Assembly: GCA_038496445.1 (NCBI GenBank)
Contig: JALMLS010000603.1
Span: 1-46,921, forward strand
Length of the DNA: 46,921 nucleotides
Reading direction: 5' to 3'
From: Trichosphaerium sp. ATCC 40318
Taxonomy: Eukaryota > Discosea > Flabellinia > Trichosidae
The notes under the pieces are model-generated. The model searched no databases and was not told the origin of the DNA. It saw only the letters and a list, made by a program, of their open reading frames with translations. This document shows, in pieces, positions 35,482-46,721 of this stretch. The translations under genes and the position numbers were made by a program. The number at the start of each line of letters is the position of its first letter. The first letter of the stretch is position 1.

Positions 35482-38400
35482 TATCTCTGTCGACTGAATA
35501 GTCTCAAAGTGCATTTGGGGACCTGTACATCTTACAAACTGTTTCCACATCATGTGGCTAATCAATTGAGCAACATTAGAGTGGATACAGAACTAGTTAC
35601 ACATTTTCTGGAAATGCTATGTAAAATAAAACTATTTTCACGCAAAATATTCGAAGAACACCTCCACACTTGTAAATTGTTCAAAAAATCCCTGTACACT
35701 GTTAACCATGGAGCAGAGTGAAGGTACATTTATTAAACACTTTTACAAGTATAGAACCTCAAATAGTTACTTTATGTATGTAAACAAGCTTTTTATGCGT
35801 ATGAAATACAAAAACAGATGCGGAAATGGTTTTTAATGCTACTCACGTGATTTTTGCTTATAAGTATCTGATTCAGTGTTTTATACTCAACACACACTCT
35901 ATGACGCATGAAAAGTGGCTACAAGTTACTTTTAAAGGCTTTCACACTAACTTATTTGTACTAGAAATGTTAATGGCAGTACCTACATGGAAACGCCACA
36001 GTTGCCCGTGGGATGCTGTTTTTACTGCTTTACGGGTAGTTAGTGATGTTTGTGTGCGAAATTCAGTTAATTACAATTTTTTGTTAACACGTGCTAGGTA
36101 TTTACAGAAGCTCCAAGGCTGCTTGTACATCACAATGTTGATGCAAGCCGGGATAGATTTTACTACATGTTTTGCCGACACTTGTGCAGTTTAGAACAAA
36201 ATGCTGAAACAAGAGAAGAGTTGCTGGCTGAGCTAAAAGCTCACCGAAATGGCATGTATTCATATAAGTGTACTGTTCAAGAAGTACACAGTTATGTTCG
36301 TAAAATGTGCAGTGCATTCCATGTTACATCACACTGGTCCAATTGCAATTGTAAAGGTACTACAAAGGTATTTTTGTTTGTTCTTAACACTGATGTAGAT
36401 GAGAACATAATTGATGCTGTTGTTATTGTTGACTATGGCGATATACAAGCACATGTATCAAGATGGCTTTACAAATGTCTTACTGCATCAAAAGAATGTA
36501 ATTCGTGTTGGAGTGGAGGTTTCAAGTCTGTTAAAGTATGTGTCACTCTGCTACCATAGCTTATGTTGTTATTGTAGAGTGTTACAATCCCACCATTGAT
36601 TTCTGTGTATCCAAGTAGCAAGTCTATTATACCTCAGACCATTGAATTATATGGCCAGTATGTGAATAATTTTTTTGTGAAAAACTTATGGACGTAGAGT
36701 ATGGCATGCAAGTTATTTTTTAATGCGGCAACCGAATGGTCCTCATTTCACTACATATGTTAATTATAATGATACTTGGTGGTTTGTTGATGGAAGGTGT
36801 GTGTCGTTGTATATAAAGGCAGTACACACACTGTTGTGCTAAAATCAGCACAGTATAAATTGCGGCACATATCAAGACCCCAAATAGACTTGCTTGAAGC
36901 TGATCATAGTAATATGGACATAGAAAGCTGTTTTAGTGACTATGAACCACCTAGTGAACACTCAAATGATCTGTCAAGTGAGGAAAGTGGTCAAAGACAT
37001 GTATTAGTTCAATGTAATGACGAATCAGCAGACCAAGTATTGAACAATGTACCCAAAGGCACTTTGAAGATAGAATACATAACTAACAGAAGAAAAGCAC
37101 GAAAAGAAGAGCAAAAGGTAACCTCACCAGAAGATAGTCTACTAACAAAGACAAGGGCTCTTGCAAATGGATCAATGAAGTTGGCTTGAGAACAAATAAT
37201 GGGATAAAAGACTGTACATTATGGGAGGCAGATGTAAAGCGTATTGAAGGCTACAAAAGTGCACTTAAAAAATTCAAAGCACAATCCTTTATTACCAAGG
37301 GTGTATGTTACATGCCATATGCTTAATTAACTAACATTTTTAGAATTGGCAACCAGGAGCAACCAATGAAATACGAGCACACAATGGGTTGAGTCCATTA
37401 AATCACATAGCCTCTGACAAAATTCTTGGAGTTGATAAGGAACAGTATGCCAACTGGAGCGGTAGTACACCACCGACAATAGCAGATGCCATTGAATTGT
37501 GGTTAAATCCTATGTTTGAACTAATTAAGGAGCAATCATCGAAAGGTACCAAAAAAACGCTTGTGTTACAAAGTTAATGAATTTCAGGCTTTAAGACTCT
37601 TGGCCCAACATCACGATCTTTGTACAATCAAACCATTATGCTAGATATCTTAAATAGCACTAATGAAAAGCAAAATGAAGCAATCAAACAATATCCAGGC
37701 ATGTGTACTTCATGAACAATATCTAACAATGTGTTAGGCATAAAGCAAACATCATGGTATGAGAAAACATTTAAAAAGACAACAATACGGCTGCAAAAAG
37801 CAAAAGAGAAGTGTGGAGATACAACTCTTGAATCACTTGTTGCCAAAGTTAACATAGACGCATATATTCAGGCAAAAAAGAAAAATTCACATTATAAATG
37901 GACATGTGCCGGCAGTTGGACAATGGATTTGGTGAAATACCACTTTGGCGTGTTGTTGGCTATGAAACTGTCACCAGAACAGAAACTAAAACATTTTTGG
38001 AGTACTAACAAATTGTATGGCAATATAGGTAATTACAAGGTTCAACCTTATGTCTGTTTACTAATAGAATGTAGCTATACGCAACAGTTGCACCTTAGAA
38101 CAATGGCAAGAACTTACCAGGCAAATTGACTACCATCCGTTGAAAATACAAAGGTACTTAAAAACAGTGTATTTGAATTAATAATAGTAGCCTTTTGAAT
38201 TGTACAATACAAGTAAGATTTAACCCAGGTAAAAAAAGCTGTTTAGATGAAACTATGCTTCCTGGTGCAAGTGCGTTGATGTTGATGTTGGTAATTATTA
38301 ATACTAAAAACAGAGGTGTGGTTCACTTGTTACTGTTCACGTAAACCAGTTAAAGAAGGATTTTGGGTATTTGAACTTTGTTTTAAGGTATGTTGGTAAT

Positions 38401-39988
38401 AAATCTCCATTTTTGATGTTAGTATAGAATGGCAATGATGTTTGGCCGTGGATATTAGATGTTAGGTTTGGTGGCAGCACAATGCCACCGTCATATATGG
38501 CTCACTTCATTGCCCAAACACTATTAAAGAAATATCCTAAAAGTAAAGTTACTGTTGCAACAGATTCATACTATACAAAGCCAGTAGCTGCAACATTATC
38601 TCCTGATCACCGTTACAAATTTGTTGGTTTGATGAGCTCTGCTAAAGCTTCTAACATGGTTTCTTATTTGAAAGATGTACTCAGAATCGTCATGCCAATG
38701 TCAAAGCTCATTAATTTTTTTAGATGCTGGGAAGCAGCAGCGTAGGGTCACACACATGGGTGTATGATGCAAAAACAGTGCAACATGACACACCTGTATG
38801 TGCAGGATTATTCAAAGATGTAAAAACACATGTGTCATATTTGTCAAATGTTGGAAACCCCAATATCTCTTCTCCTATCAAAGAAACCATTCGATCTAAA
38901 GAGGTTATTGTTGAAAAACCAAATCCTGTTGTGCTATACTCAGAGCTTAAAAATGCATGTGATATTTTCAACAGATAGTAAGTATCATGAAATGATTTGA
39001 TTTATTTTTATGTTTATTTAGTGTGCTTAAATACAAAAGAATACATACTTTTAGAAACACTCGATGGACTACAGCATTGCTTGCAGCATATTTGTAAGAT
39101 TTTTTCCTCTATTTACAAAACTAAACTATCTTAGTGATTTGTTTCTAGCATCTTCATTTTGTTGGTACTCTATGCTTACAAAAGATACTAAAAAAACAAC
39201 ATACAGTGACTACATTGAAACTGTTGCATCAATATTGATGGGACTGGATACTGGCAAGCCATTTTGCATCCGTAGCAGACAGCCTAAAAGTACAACAAGT
39301 TCCAAATGTTCAATGCTGTTAACTTATCAACTATAGCTACCAAATGCCATGAATCAGTTGTTAGATGCACTAGACAATCTCTTAAACGTAAACACACTTC
39401 AAAAGAGTGTGCAGAAGTTCAACCAAGGATCAAACGTCAACGCAAGCACTATACACATCATAAGTTAGTGAGTTTGAAGAGTTCCCACCTAAGCAAAAAG
39501 TTGTATAACACACCAACAGCTAAATGTATTGGCTGTTCTAAAAGAAACTTACGGAGGTACAAGTACAACATGTAAATATACAATCTAACATCACAAATAG
39601 GTTTTGTGAAGGTTGTCCAAAAAGCATCAAGCTGGTTAAGATATCCAAAAGTAGACGACAGAAGTTGTGTGTACCAACATTTTATTGTAGTGAGTGTTTC
39701 TTCACACATCACAAGGTTAAATGTACTTTGTAAGTCCCTCAAGCGGACAGAGAATAGCAATAATTGTAAGTCCCAAAAAGTGGACACGTGCTCAGCAATG
39801 TCAGAAAATAAAATGTAAAATTTTTTTGTATTAAAAAAGGCTGTGGATGCTGCTCAAAATGACGAAAAAAAATGTACAAATATACGCATTCAATCTAACG
39901 CCTGTTGTAGTCCCTTATCCCCGCTGAACACTTTACGACAGGTACCATCAAAAACGGATAAGCACACACTATTCGGTCTATGGAGATA
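35482..39988 (+). mobile_element. piggyBac-like transposon, 4.5 kb
   Basis: The ends are fixed by comparison with the uninterrupted repeat at 24.2 kb. The left end reads TATCTCTGTCGACTGAATAG (35482 on). The right end, read inward on the minus strand, is TATCTCCATAGACCGAATAG; the two inverted ends match at 16 of these 20 positions. The flanks are AAAGGATAT on the left and ATATCCACG on the right, against AAAGGATATCCACG in the empty copy, so any target duplication is a short AT string (up to ATAT), not the TTAA of classical piggyBac. The element carries one intron-rich transposase gene. It looks potentially intact but diverged at its ends. Confidence 0.75.
35708..39733 (+). CDS. piggyBac-like DDD transposase, intron-rich
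   Basis: The likely start is ATG 35708 (MEQSE), with many short introns and the stop at 39733. N-terminal exons include RFYYMFCRHLCSLEQN and SYVRKMCSAFHVTSHW. An acidic region (FSDYEPPSEHSNDLSSEESG) is followed by SWYEKTFKKTTIRLQKAKEK. The catalytic core has LDETMLP (Asp near 38247), SRKPVKEGFWVFEL, VTVATDSYYTKPVA (Asp near 38564) and ELKNACDIFNR (Asp near 38962), then RNTRWTTALLAAYL, the order of the DDE_Tnp_1_7 family. The C-terminus holds CIGCSK, RFCEGCPK, KLCVPTFYCSECF and THHKVKC, a cross-brace-like zinc finger as in piggyBac proteins. The intron 37699-37737 is GC-AG. All three Asp regions are present, so activity is possible. Splicing of the first third is uncertain. Confidence 0.75.
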
Positions 39989-41347
39989 ATATCCACGAAA
40001 AAGATTCATCCTCACGATAAACGCTAAACTCGATCAACAAGACATTACAGTGTTTATTTCAGCACAGCATGTTCAAAGTATGTATAAAAGGCGAATTAAA
40101 GGACAAAAGGGAATGGGGAAGGTGAAATAGTTTTAAAATGCGTGAAAACTTGCTTTGTAGCCAGTTACATATGTCTTCGCGTGTGTACCCGGTAAAAACT
40201 TAATAAAAACGCTGAAGAGCGCTCTTACGGAAAAAAACCCGATCACGTTTTTGTAAAACGTTTTTGTCAATATTTGCGAATTGTTACACCAATGTAAAAA
40301 TTATTGTTTTCCATACCACCTCTTTCGCAGGAGTTCGAAATTGTTCGAAAAAGTGCGTGTTTGTTCGAATATAGTTCGAAAAAGGGACAAAAAATGCAAG
40401 CTAAAAATGGCTTGGTTCGCTTTTGGTCGAGCCCGTCGCTTTGCTTGGGACAAGAACCCGACCTTCACTCACAAATTGTCAGCCATTGGCGGGTAGGCGT
40501 GAAAAAACAATTCGAACTCATGCAAACTACTACAGTTTAAATACACAAAATCTCGAGATGCAGATGTTTTGTACTACCAACACTTCCTTTGTCCGCTATC
40601 TACGTACCAAGAAATGATGTTATTAATAAACGTTAAAATTGTTCGGCTAAAACAACGGACACTTTTATTTTTCAAAAAGCCAAAAAAACTGAAGCCGTTC
40701 TTGTCACACCACTATATGAGTTGGAGCCTTCATGTTAGTTATGCTCCACGCGATGTGTATCACACAGATAAAATATCATCACTCCATGTGTCATCACTGA
40801 TTTGTGTATTTATTTTAAACTCTATAAGCACAAAATAAAAACACATCAACCAGAGGTTTTTTGCTATTATTCTGTCGCTTCATTGTTCTATGCAGTTTGA
40901 GAGTGTTTCGTTTTTTAAACTGTAAGTCGTTGAGCAAGTGAAACAAAGAGCCCAAAGGTATGTAGCACCCCTCATACGAGAATCTAGAGCGAGCACAATA
41001 CAACAATTTTCAGGACCTGTTTGTGTTCGTGCACCTGTTATTGTAACAGCACAAATAATTTTTTTCTCAAAGATTCCATGCATTGCTCTCCTTCACAAAC
41101 AAGTAAAAGGACATACTAACATTCTTTGTTATCTTTGAAAAGAAAAAGACTGTGGGTTGTGTACAACCAAAGCGGTTCATAAAATGTTTTCAAAGTTGTA
41201 TAATGCGACAGAATCTTTCAATACGTAGTGTGGGTAGCCAGTAAAATTTCTAGCGTTCAGTAAACAATGAGCCGGTTGCACATAAACAGTGCACACAGTA
41301 CTTAACTGCCAACAGACAAAAAAACAAACAACAAGCAATCATACACT
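39989..41347. other. Repeat copy 2 right part, MITE relative, and lectin upstream region
   Basis: About 39989-40170 completes dispersed repeat copy 2 (TATCCACGAAAAAGATTCA, GATAAACGCTAAACTCG). About 40330-40520 carries clustered TTCGAA/TTCGAAAA words and an interior (AAGAACCCGACCTTCACTCA, CCATTGGCGGGTAGG) that matches the reverse complement of the MITE at 13433-13691. The rest, to 41347, shows no gene and should include the lectin promoter. Confidence 0.6.
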
Positions 41348-41863
41348 ATGCGCACCTTCTTGTACCTCGCTGTATCTTGTATACTCCTTACAGTGTGTAT
41401 TGCAATTCAAGAAGACAAAAAAGAAGAAGAACAATACTTTGTCATCTGGAAAGAAGCCTTCGACAACGGTGCTATGGATGCTGGATCAGGCGGAAGCAAT
41501 GGACAGAGTGTAAAAATTAGAGTGTACGACCCAAACGATCATGGTCAGCACTGGATCGAGTCACATGCCTCGATATCAGGTTACTTCAACTACCGCAAAA
41601 GGGACACGAACTATTGCCTGGATGCCAGCCATATAGCGGCAAACGGAGAGGACGTCAAGTTGTGGACTTGTGACGCACACGAAACGAATCAAATGTGGTA
41701 CAAAGTCTTGTATGGTTCAAACTCTCGCCTGTTCCGACACCCTTACACGTCCAATTATGTGGCTGATCACGCCGGACCCAATGACAATGTACACATGTGG
41801 CAGAATGTTGGAGGTGGTCATCCTGACACGAACAACCAACTTTGGGAAAGGAAAGTCATCTAA
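41348..41863 (+). CDS. Secreted ricin-B-type beta-trefoil lectin
   Basis: A single-exon gene of 171 residues. The N-terminus MRTFLYLAVSCILLTVCIA is a signal peptide, followed by an acidic-basic stretch (EDKKEEE). The body shows the ricin-B lectin pattern: YCLDASHIAANGEDVKLWTC, then NQMWYKV and, at the end, NQLWERKVI (QxW-type motifs). The size fits one beta-trefoil domain. It should bind carbohydrate outside the cell or in a secretory vacuole. There is no enzymatic chain, so nothing suggests toxicity. It lies 134 bp upstream of a secreted glycosidase in the same orientation, which suggests a shared carbohydrate-related role. An AAATAAAT string just after the stop could serve in polyadenylation. 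Confidence 0.85.
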   Translation: MRTFLYLAVSCILLTVCIAIQEDKKEEEQYFVIWKEAFDNGAMDAGSGGSNGQSVKIRVYDPNDHGQHWIESHASISGYFNYRKRDTNYCLDASHIAANGEDVKLWTCDAHETNQMWYKVLYGSNSRLFRHPYTSNYVADHAGPNDNVHMWQNVGGGHPDTNNQLWERKVI

Positions 41864-41997
41864 GTTAAATAAATTCGCGTATTACCGCCATCACTAGCAT
41901 CAACTATGCCTCATGTTTTGTGTTAAACAAAAAACCAACTCTCACCATGTATTTTGAATAATATTGACAGTTAAAGTCAATCGCGACTGCTTTCTAT

Positions 41998-44489
41998 GGT
42001 GCTTTCCGAGCTCTTAGTGTCTTTAGTATTTTTTATAGTAGTAGTGTCGTCTACCACCATAAAACCGTTATGGGATCGCGAGCAAGGCACAGTTTTATCT
42101 GTAAGTGTAATTCATATACCGTTAATAACGTTACATGATCTAAAAAAGCGTTAGACACCAAGTATTCTGGTTGTACCTGATAGTTTGTTCAAACGAGGAT
42201 CGCCTTCTCATAACAACATGTTTCAAAGCCTTAAAGACTTAAAACCAACGTTAACGTCTTTTAAAACAATATATGCGTTCCCATACTTGGGTGCTGGTGC
42301 TCTCACTGAGCCTGACGGTAATCCACGCTGTGCATCTATCACTACAGGGACTGTAGGACATCTCGTTTGCTCACAAGGTATTTCGCTTATTTCTACACAA
42401 AAAACCCTCTGGAAGACGTCACCTGTTCTTCTAACGACTGCCTACTAGGAGATATCACGTCTATTGATGTCGGGTACTTTGGTAACCCGTCTGGCCATTG
42501 CGGGTAATAATGACACGTGATTTTTTTTTTTATAATCATAGTCTAGCGCTTATCAAGAAGGCTCTTGCAATATTGATCCAACTACAGCTCTCAACAAAAT
42601 GTGTTTGGGTAAACCTATGTGTTCAATCAATGTAACGTCAGATATCTTTGGAAGGTAAGCATCCAACAACAAGATACAGTGAGAAGAGTCTCAAGTGTCA
42701 TTATTGTAATGAATCTTTTTTATCCAACAATCATTATTTGCGCCTGTTTTTAACTAACAATCATCACTTGCGCCTGTTTTGATATCTAATTATTTAATTT
42801 ACGTTAGTTCTTGTGGTAAAGATGCAGTTTTATCTGTTCAAGCTAAATGCAGGTAAATCACAATAGATACAACGTTTTTCTTTTTCTTCTTTCTTTCACG
42901 TTTTTATAGTCTTTGGGTAAACTCTACGTCATGGGATTTCTCTTCGTTTGACCCTGTCATGGATGACTTTATTGAAGCACAAGGAGGACAAGATTTTATG
43001 TTAGATCTAGCTATGATACCTAGGTGGATGTTTAACTCGCCATCACCAATCCCAAACCCTTACGACGAAAACGAGGTGCCAAGAAATCAATACTATTATT
43101 TACTTTCTTATCAAGGCTTGGACTTGGAAACTTCCTTCTGGAGAGCTTCGAGATCACAGTTTTACAGAATTAAGTGATTACTTCTATAGAATAGTATCAT
43201 ACTTTGTTAAAGGAGAGATGACAGACGAATATGGATTCATACACAAAAGAGAAAAAGGACCAGTACCTAATTTGAAGTATTTTCAAGTTTTGAATGAACC
43301 AAATCTCTGGACGTCAGTGGAATATTATACAAAGCTCTACGATGCAATAGTTGGTAGACTGTCAAGTGAATTTCCTCATTTAAAGTTCGTTGGTATGGAA
43401 CAATCATCAATGGGCACACCAGAGAACTACGAGTACTTTCTAAACCCAAAAAATCACATGGATGTTAGTCAAGTTTTTTTTTTTCTGTTTCTCTTACTCT
43501 ACCTCTTCTTTTTAGGGCGTACCATATGATTGGGTATCATTCCACTTCTATGCGTCACCAAACAGCTCTACAGACGCTAAAGAGATTTCACTTGCCTTCA
43601 ATAAAGTTGATACGTCTCTTGTACCTAAAATTGAAGCTATCTCCAACCAGAGGCACGTGAAATTGTCACGTAAATATTCTTTTTATTAATTGTTGTTCAG
43701 ATCAAAGTACGCTCCTGACGTTAAACTATCTCTAGATGAAGTAGTAAGTGACAAGATAGAAGATTTTTGCACAATTATACTGAAGAGCGTTTAGGGTCTA
43801 AGTTTTGGTGCATCTATCTCGTATGATACCTTTACAGATATGAATTGGCAAGCAGCCAACTCATTCTTTACTTATGCATACTTTAAAACAGCACATTTGG
43901 TTCAAAGTGCGCAAGTCAGTCAGCTTCATGGATACCCTTTGCTGGTACGAGAGTTTATTTCGCTGTTGTACTAAACTATTTATTTCTTTGATAGTTCCCC
44001 GGCAGTACGATGGTAAAATGGGATACAGGTAACTCCACAAGGTTACATGAGTTGACGGATTAATAGGCGTTCCTAATGCGAAGTACTGGGGCTTGAAGTT
44101 ATTAATGCAGACATCTAGTGTTGACGATATGCTTTACATAACAGAGACAAACAATAATGCTACGTAAGATTTCTTCAACCTTTCAAGGTGAACGTTGCTG
44201 AGAATATTCTAGAACATTTGCTCAAGCTCTAGAAAAGAAAGATGGAAGTCGTTTAGTTGTCATTGTAAACAAATCTCCTGAGGTTCGTTCTTTGTTACTT
44301 ACAATTTTTCGTTCACTAACAATCACGTGTTAGAAGCAAACATATGTTGTTGAAGAGTCTTCTGGTAAGACTTTCAAATACATTGATTTATCGACAGTAA
44401 GCAGTATGGATCAAACAAAATCGGTTGTTGTACAGAACAATACCTTTAGCTTGGGTCAGTTCGGTTGGGGTGTACTCTCGCTTCAATAA
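41998..44489 (+). CDS. Secreted clan GH-A glycoside hydrolase with internal SUEL-type lectin domain
   Basis: Multi-exon gene from ATG 41998 with signal peptide (MVLSELLVSLVFFIVVVSS), ending at 44489. The first exons read FQSLKDLKPTLTSFKTIYAF, like the first barrel strand. A SUEL/galactose-lectin domain follows: GHLVCSQ, then ITSIDVGYFGNPSGHCGAYQ, CNIDPTTALNKMCLGKPMCS, DIFGSSCGKDAVLSVQAKC. The barrel resumes with FDPVMDDFIEAQGGQDFM, IPRWMF, TELSDYFYRIVSYF, then FQVLNEPNLW (putative acid/base Glu), YDWVSFHFYASPNSS and VKLSLDEV (putative nucleophile Glu). The C-terminal part reads VPNAKYWGLKLLMQTSS and LGQFGWGVLSLQ, a beta domain as in GH39/GH79-like enzymes. The substrate is unknown. The intron 43653-43700 is GC-AG. 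A 40-nt intron after NPYDENE removes an apparent frameshift. Confidence 0.82.
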
Positions 44490-45303
44490 AGTAATGATCT
44501 ACGAATTTAATCATAACTATGCTGGAATTGAATAAATTACCGGCTTTACACTTCATAGCTTCTTAATTTTAACTTTGGGAGATTTCCCACGCATCAATAC
44601 AACATCTTTTGGGTGAGACAACAACTGACTGCCTTTTTTACGCACATTGGCACTTTTTTTATTTCACTAGGTGAATTTCTGTATTTACGTGATTATCTTG
44701 TTATTTTTAGGTGATCAAATAAAATAGTAGAAAGTATTCCAATACATCTTATCTTATCAAATTTGCAACATTCTACTTTTATTGTCTACGATCTGCCGTT
44801 TGGCGTAGTCTTAGAAACCAAGACGGTTTTCAACTTGAAGATTGCTATAATGTTAATGCCACTATGTTGGGTAAACAATTAATTGTACCAAAAAAGTGCT
44901 TTGGTAGGCATACAGTTACTCTATGATATCGCAACCTAAACAGACCGGCAAAAAGTAAGAAAATTATGAGAATTTTTTGTACAAAGTCATGGTAAATGCT
45001 ATGTAACCCGTGCACCAAGATTAATTACCGCTCTATACTTACATTGAACTGAGATAGATATGTCACCGAAAGGAATTTTCGCAAAAAGATATGGCTACCA
45101 GGTAGTTATTTATTTCAGGGGTCATTACATAGCTTTGGCGCATCCAAGATAGATTTTGGGCGAGATCAGTTCAGAATTTTTACATGATAAGTGCTCATGG
45201 TACTTTTTTACAAATACGACAACACGATAAATTTATAACTATTTTATTTAACGTCCTACAAAGACATTCACAGAACCTAAAGAAACTACTAACTTATTTG
45301 CGA
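44490..45303. other. Intergenic with dispersed repeat copy 3 (partial)
   Basis: About 44820-44920 has a short plus frame (NQDGFQLEDCYNVNATMLGK) that looks coding-like but is isolated; I cannot place it. The inverted 17-bp motif TAAGAAAATTATGAGAA lies at 44956-44972. About 45020-45240 is a partial copy of the dispersed repeat in the same orientation as 34780-35000 (AAAAAGATATGGCTACCAGG). Confidence 0.5.
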
Positions 45304-46243
45304 TCATTTTTCAATTGTCCAAATCAATATGCCATCCCGACACCACAGCTTGCATTCTCCTTCTTGCTTGCCATTGATGTAATTACATTGCCTTGACAAT
45401 TGGCCACACCAATACCACTCTTTGCATTCTCCTTCTTTTTTGCCATTTATGTAATTACAATGCATCTTCAATTGGCCACTCCAATACCACTCCTTGTATT
45501 CTCCTTCTTGCTTGTTATTGCTGTAATTACACTGGATATTCAATTGGCCATTATTGAACCAGAGTTTGTATTCTCCTTCTCGCTGGCCATTGTTATAATT
45601 ACAATATCTCTTAATTTGGCCCTTCTTGTACCACTCCTTGAATTCTCCTTCTAGTTTGTAATTGAGATAATTACAATGGCTCATCAATTGTCCTTCGCGA
45701 TACCACTCCTTGTGTTCTCCTTCTCGTTTGCCATTACTGTAATTACAATGGCTCTTCAATTTGCCATTGCGATACCACTCCTTGTATTCTCCTTCTTGCT
45801 TGTTATTGCTGTAATTAGTCTGGATCCTCACTTGGCCATCATTGAACCACTCCTTGTGTTCTCCGTCTCTTTTGCGATTTATGTAATTCTTCTGGGTCTT
45901 CAATAGGCCAGTGTGCCACCATACTTTGTACTCTCCATGCGGTGCACCGTGTTTCCAACACATTTGCTTTATAACAAGGTCCTTTCTTCGGCGAAGCCAT
46001 TTTCCATGCTTATTCATGTCACAATCATACCTTGTATTTATCGCGGCCTGTTTTGACAAGATTGGCCACTTGAAATACACTGATGAGTCCAAATCAATAA
46101 TGTCTAGCTGAATCTCGACTGGAAGGTTTATTAAAGAGCACCCTTCCGATTTTACAGCAGCTATCTATTAAATCTGTTATTTATCTTGTAACCAAACGTA
46201 TGTTGATTACCTTGCAATCAATATTATCAGGACATGCGAGCAT
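45304..46243 (-). CDS. F-box-like/MORN-variant repeat protein (intact)
   Basis: Two exons: ATG 46243 to 46211 (MLACPDNIDCK), a 46-nt intron 46210-46165, then 46164-45304, giving 297 residues. The N-terminus INLPVEIQLDIIDLDSSVYF is F-box-like, followed by KWPILSKQAAINTRYD and KHGKWLRRRK. Nine MORN-variant repeats of 23-25 residues follow (EWYRNGKLKSHCNYSNGKRE is typical), very similar to one another. The frame is open throughout. A scaffold or substrate-adaptor role is inferred from the domain pair. ATG 46092 inside exon 2 would cut the F-box-like part, so the upstream exon is preferred. Confidence 0.8.
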
Positions 46244-46721
46244 TGTGGGATAGGCGAGCATTGTGAATAAAATAAAAATTATGTTAAAATTCTAAGAAAC
46301 CACGTGAATGTTGTTCACCACTACTGAATTCTTCAACTGCTGTTCTTTATTGAATATTAATTACTTGTAATTTAGTATGTGTAAGTAGGTATGTACCTGA
46401 TCAGGGATCTCTTTACTAGTAAAGTATGAAACGTAACTCTCTACGCAAACATTTAGAACACTGTTACAAAGAGGTAACTATAAAAAGGGATGCTGGTAAA
46501 AATTATTCCAAGTAAGGTTATTGATGACGTTATGCACTACATTAACTGAACACATGCAAACAGTGCTTTTATGGGTTCAAATTATGGATTCTGCCTAGCT
46601 GGCATAGTTTAGGTTATTTAGAGGTACGATAAACTCTCTTGAGCCAGTTCAAAAAGTCTGAACTATGACAAAAACAATATTGTAAAATTGAAAGTTTGTA
46701 TTTTGAAGTTCGTCAGACTTT
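46244..46721. other. Spacer between MORN and aminopeptidase genes
   Basis: No gene is recognised. Inverted words AGTTCAAAAAGTCTGAACT (near 46645) and GTCAGACTTTTTACTCTGAC (near 46713) could fold into small hairpins. The second overlaps the end of the aminopeptidase gene. Confidence 0.4.

Noticed and set aside
35481-35484. Classical TTAA piggyBac target site
   Set aside because: Neither border nor the empty site at 24187-24194 has TTAA; the sequence is GGATATCC.
41348-41863. Reading the ricin-B-like gene as a toxin
   Set aside because: Only a carbohydrate-binding trefoil is present; there is no catalytic chain here or next to it.
43130-43180. Frameshift in the glycosidase after LLSYQG
   Set aside because: A 40-nt intron starting GTGCCAAG after NPYDENE restores AWTWKLPSGELRDHSF in frame, so no mutation is needed.
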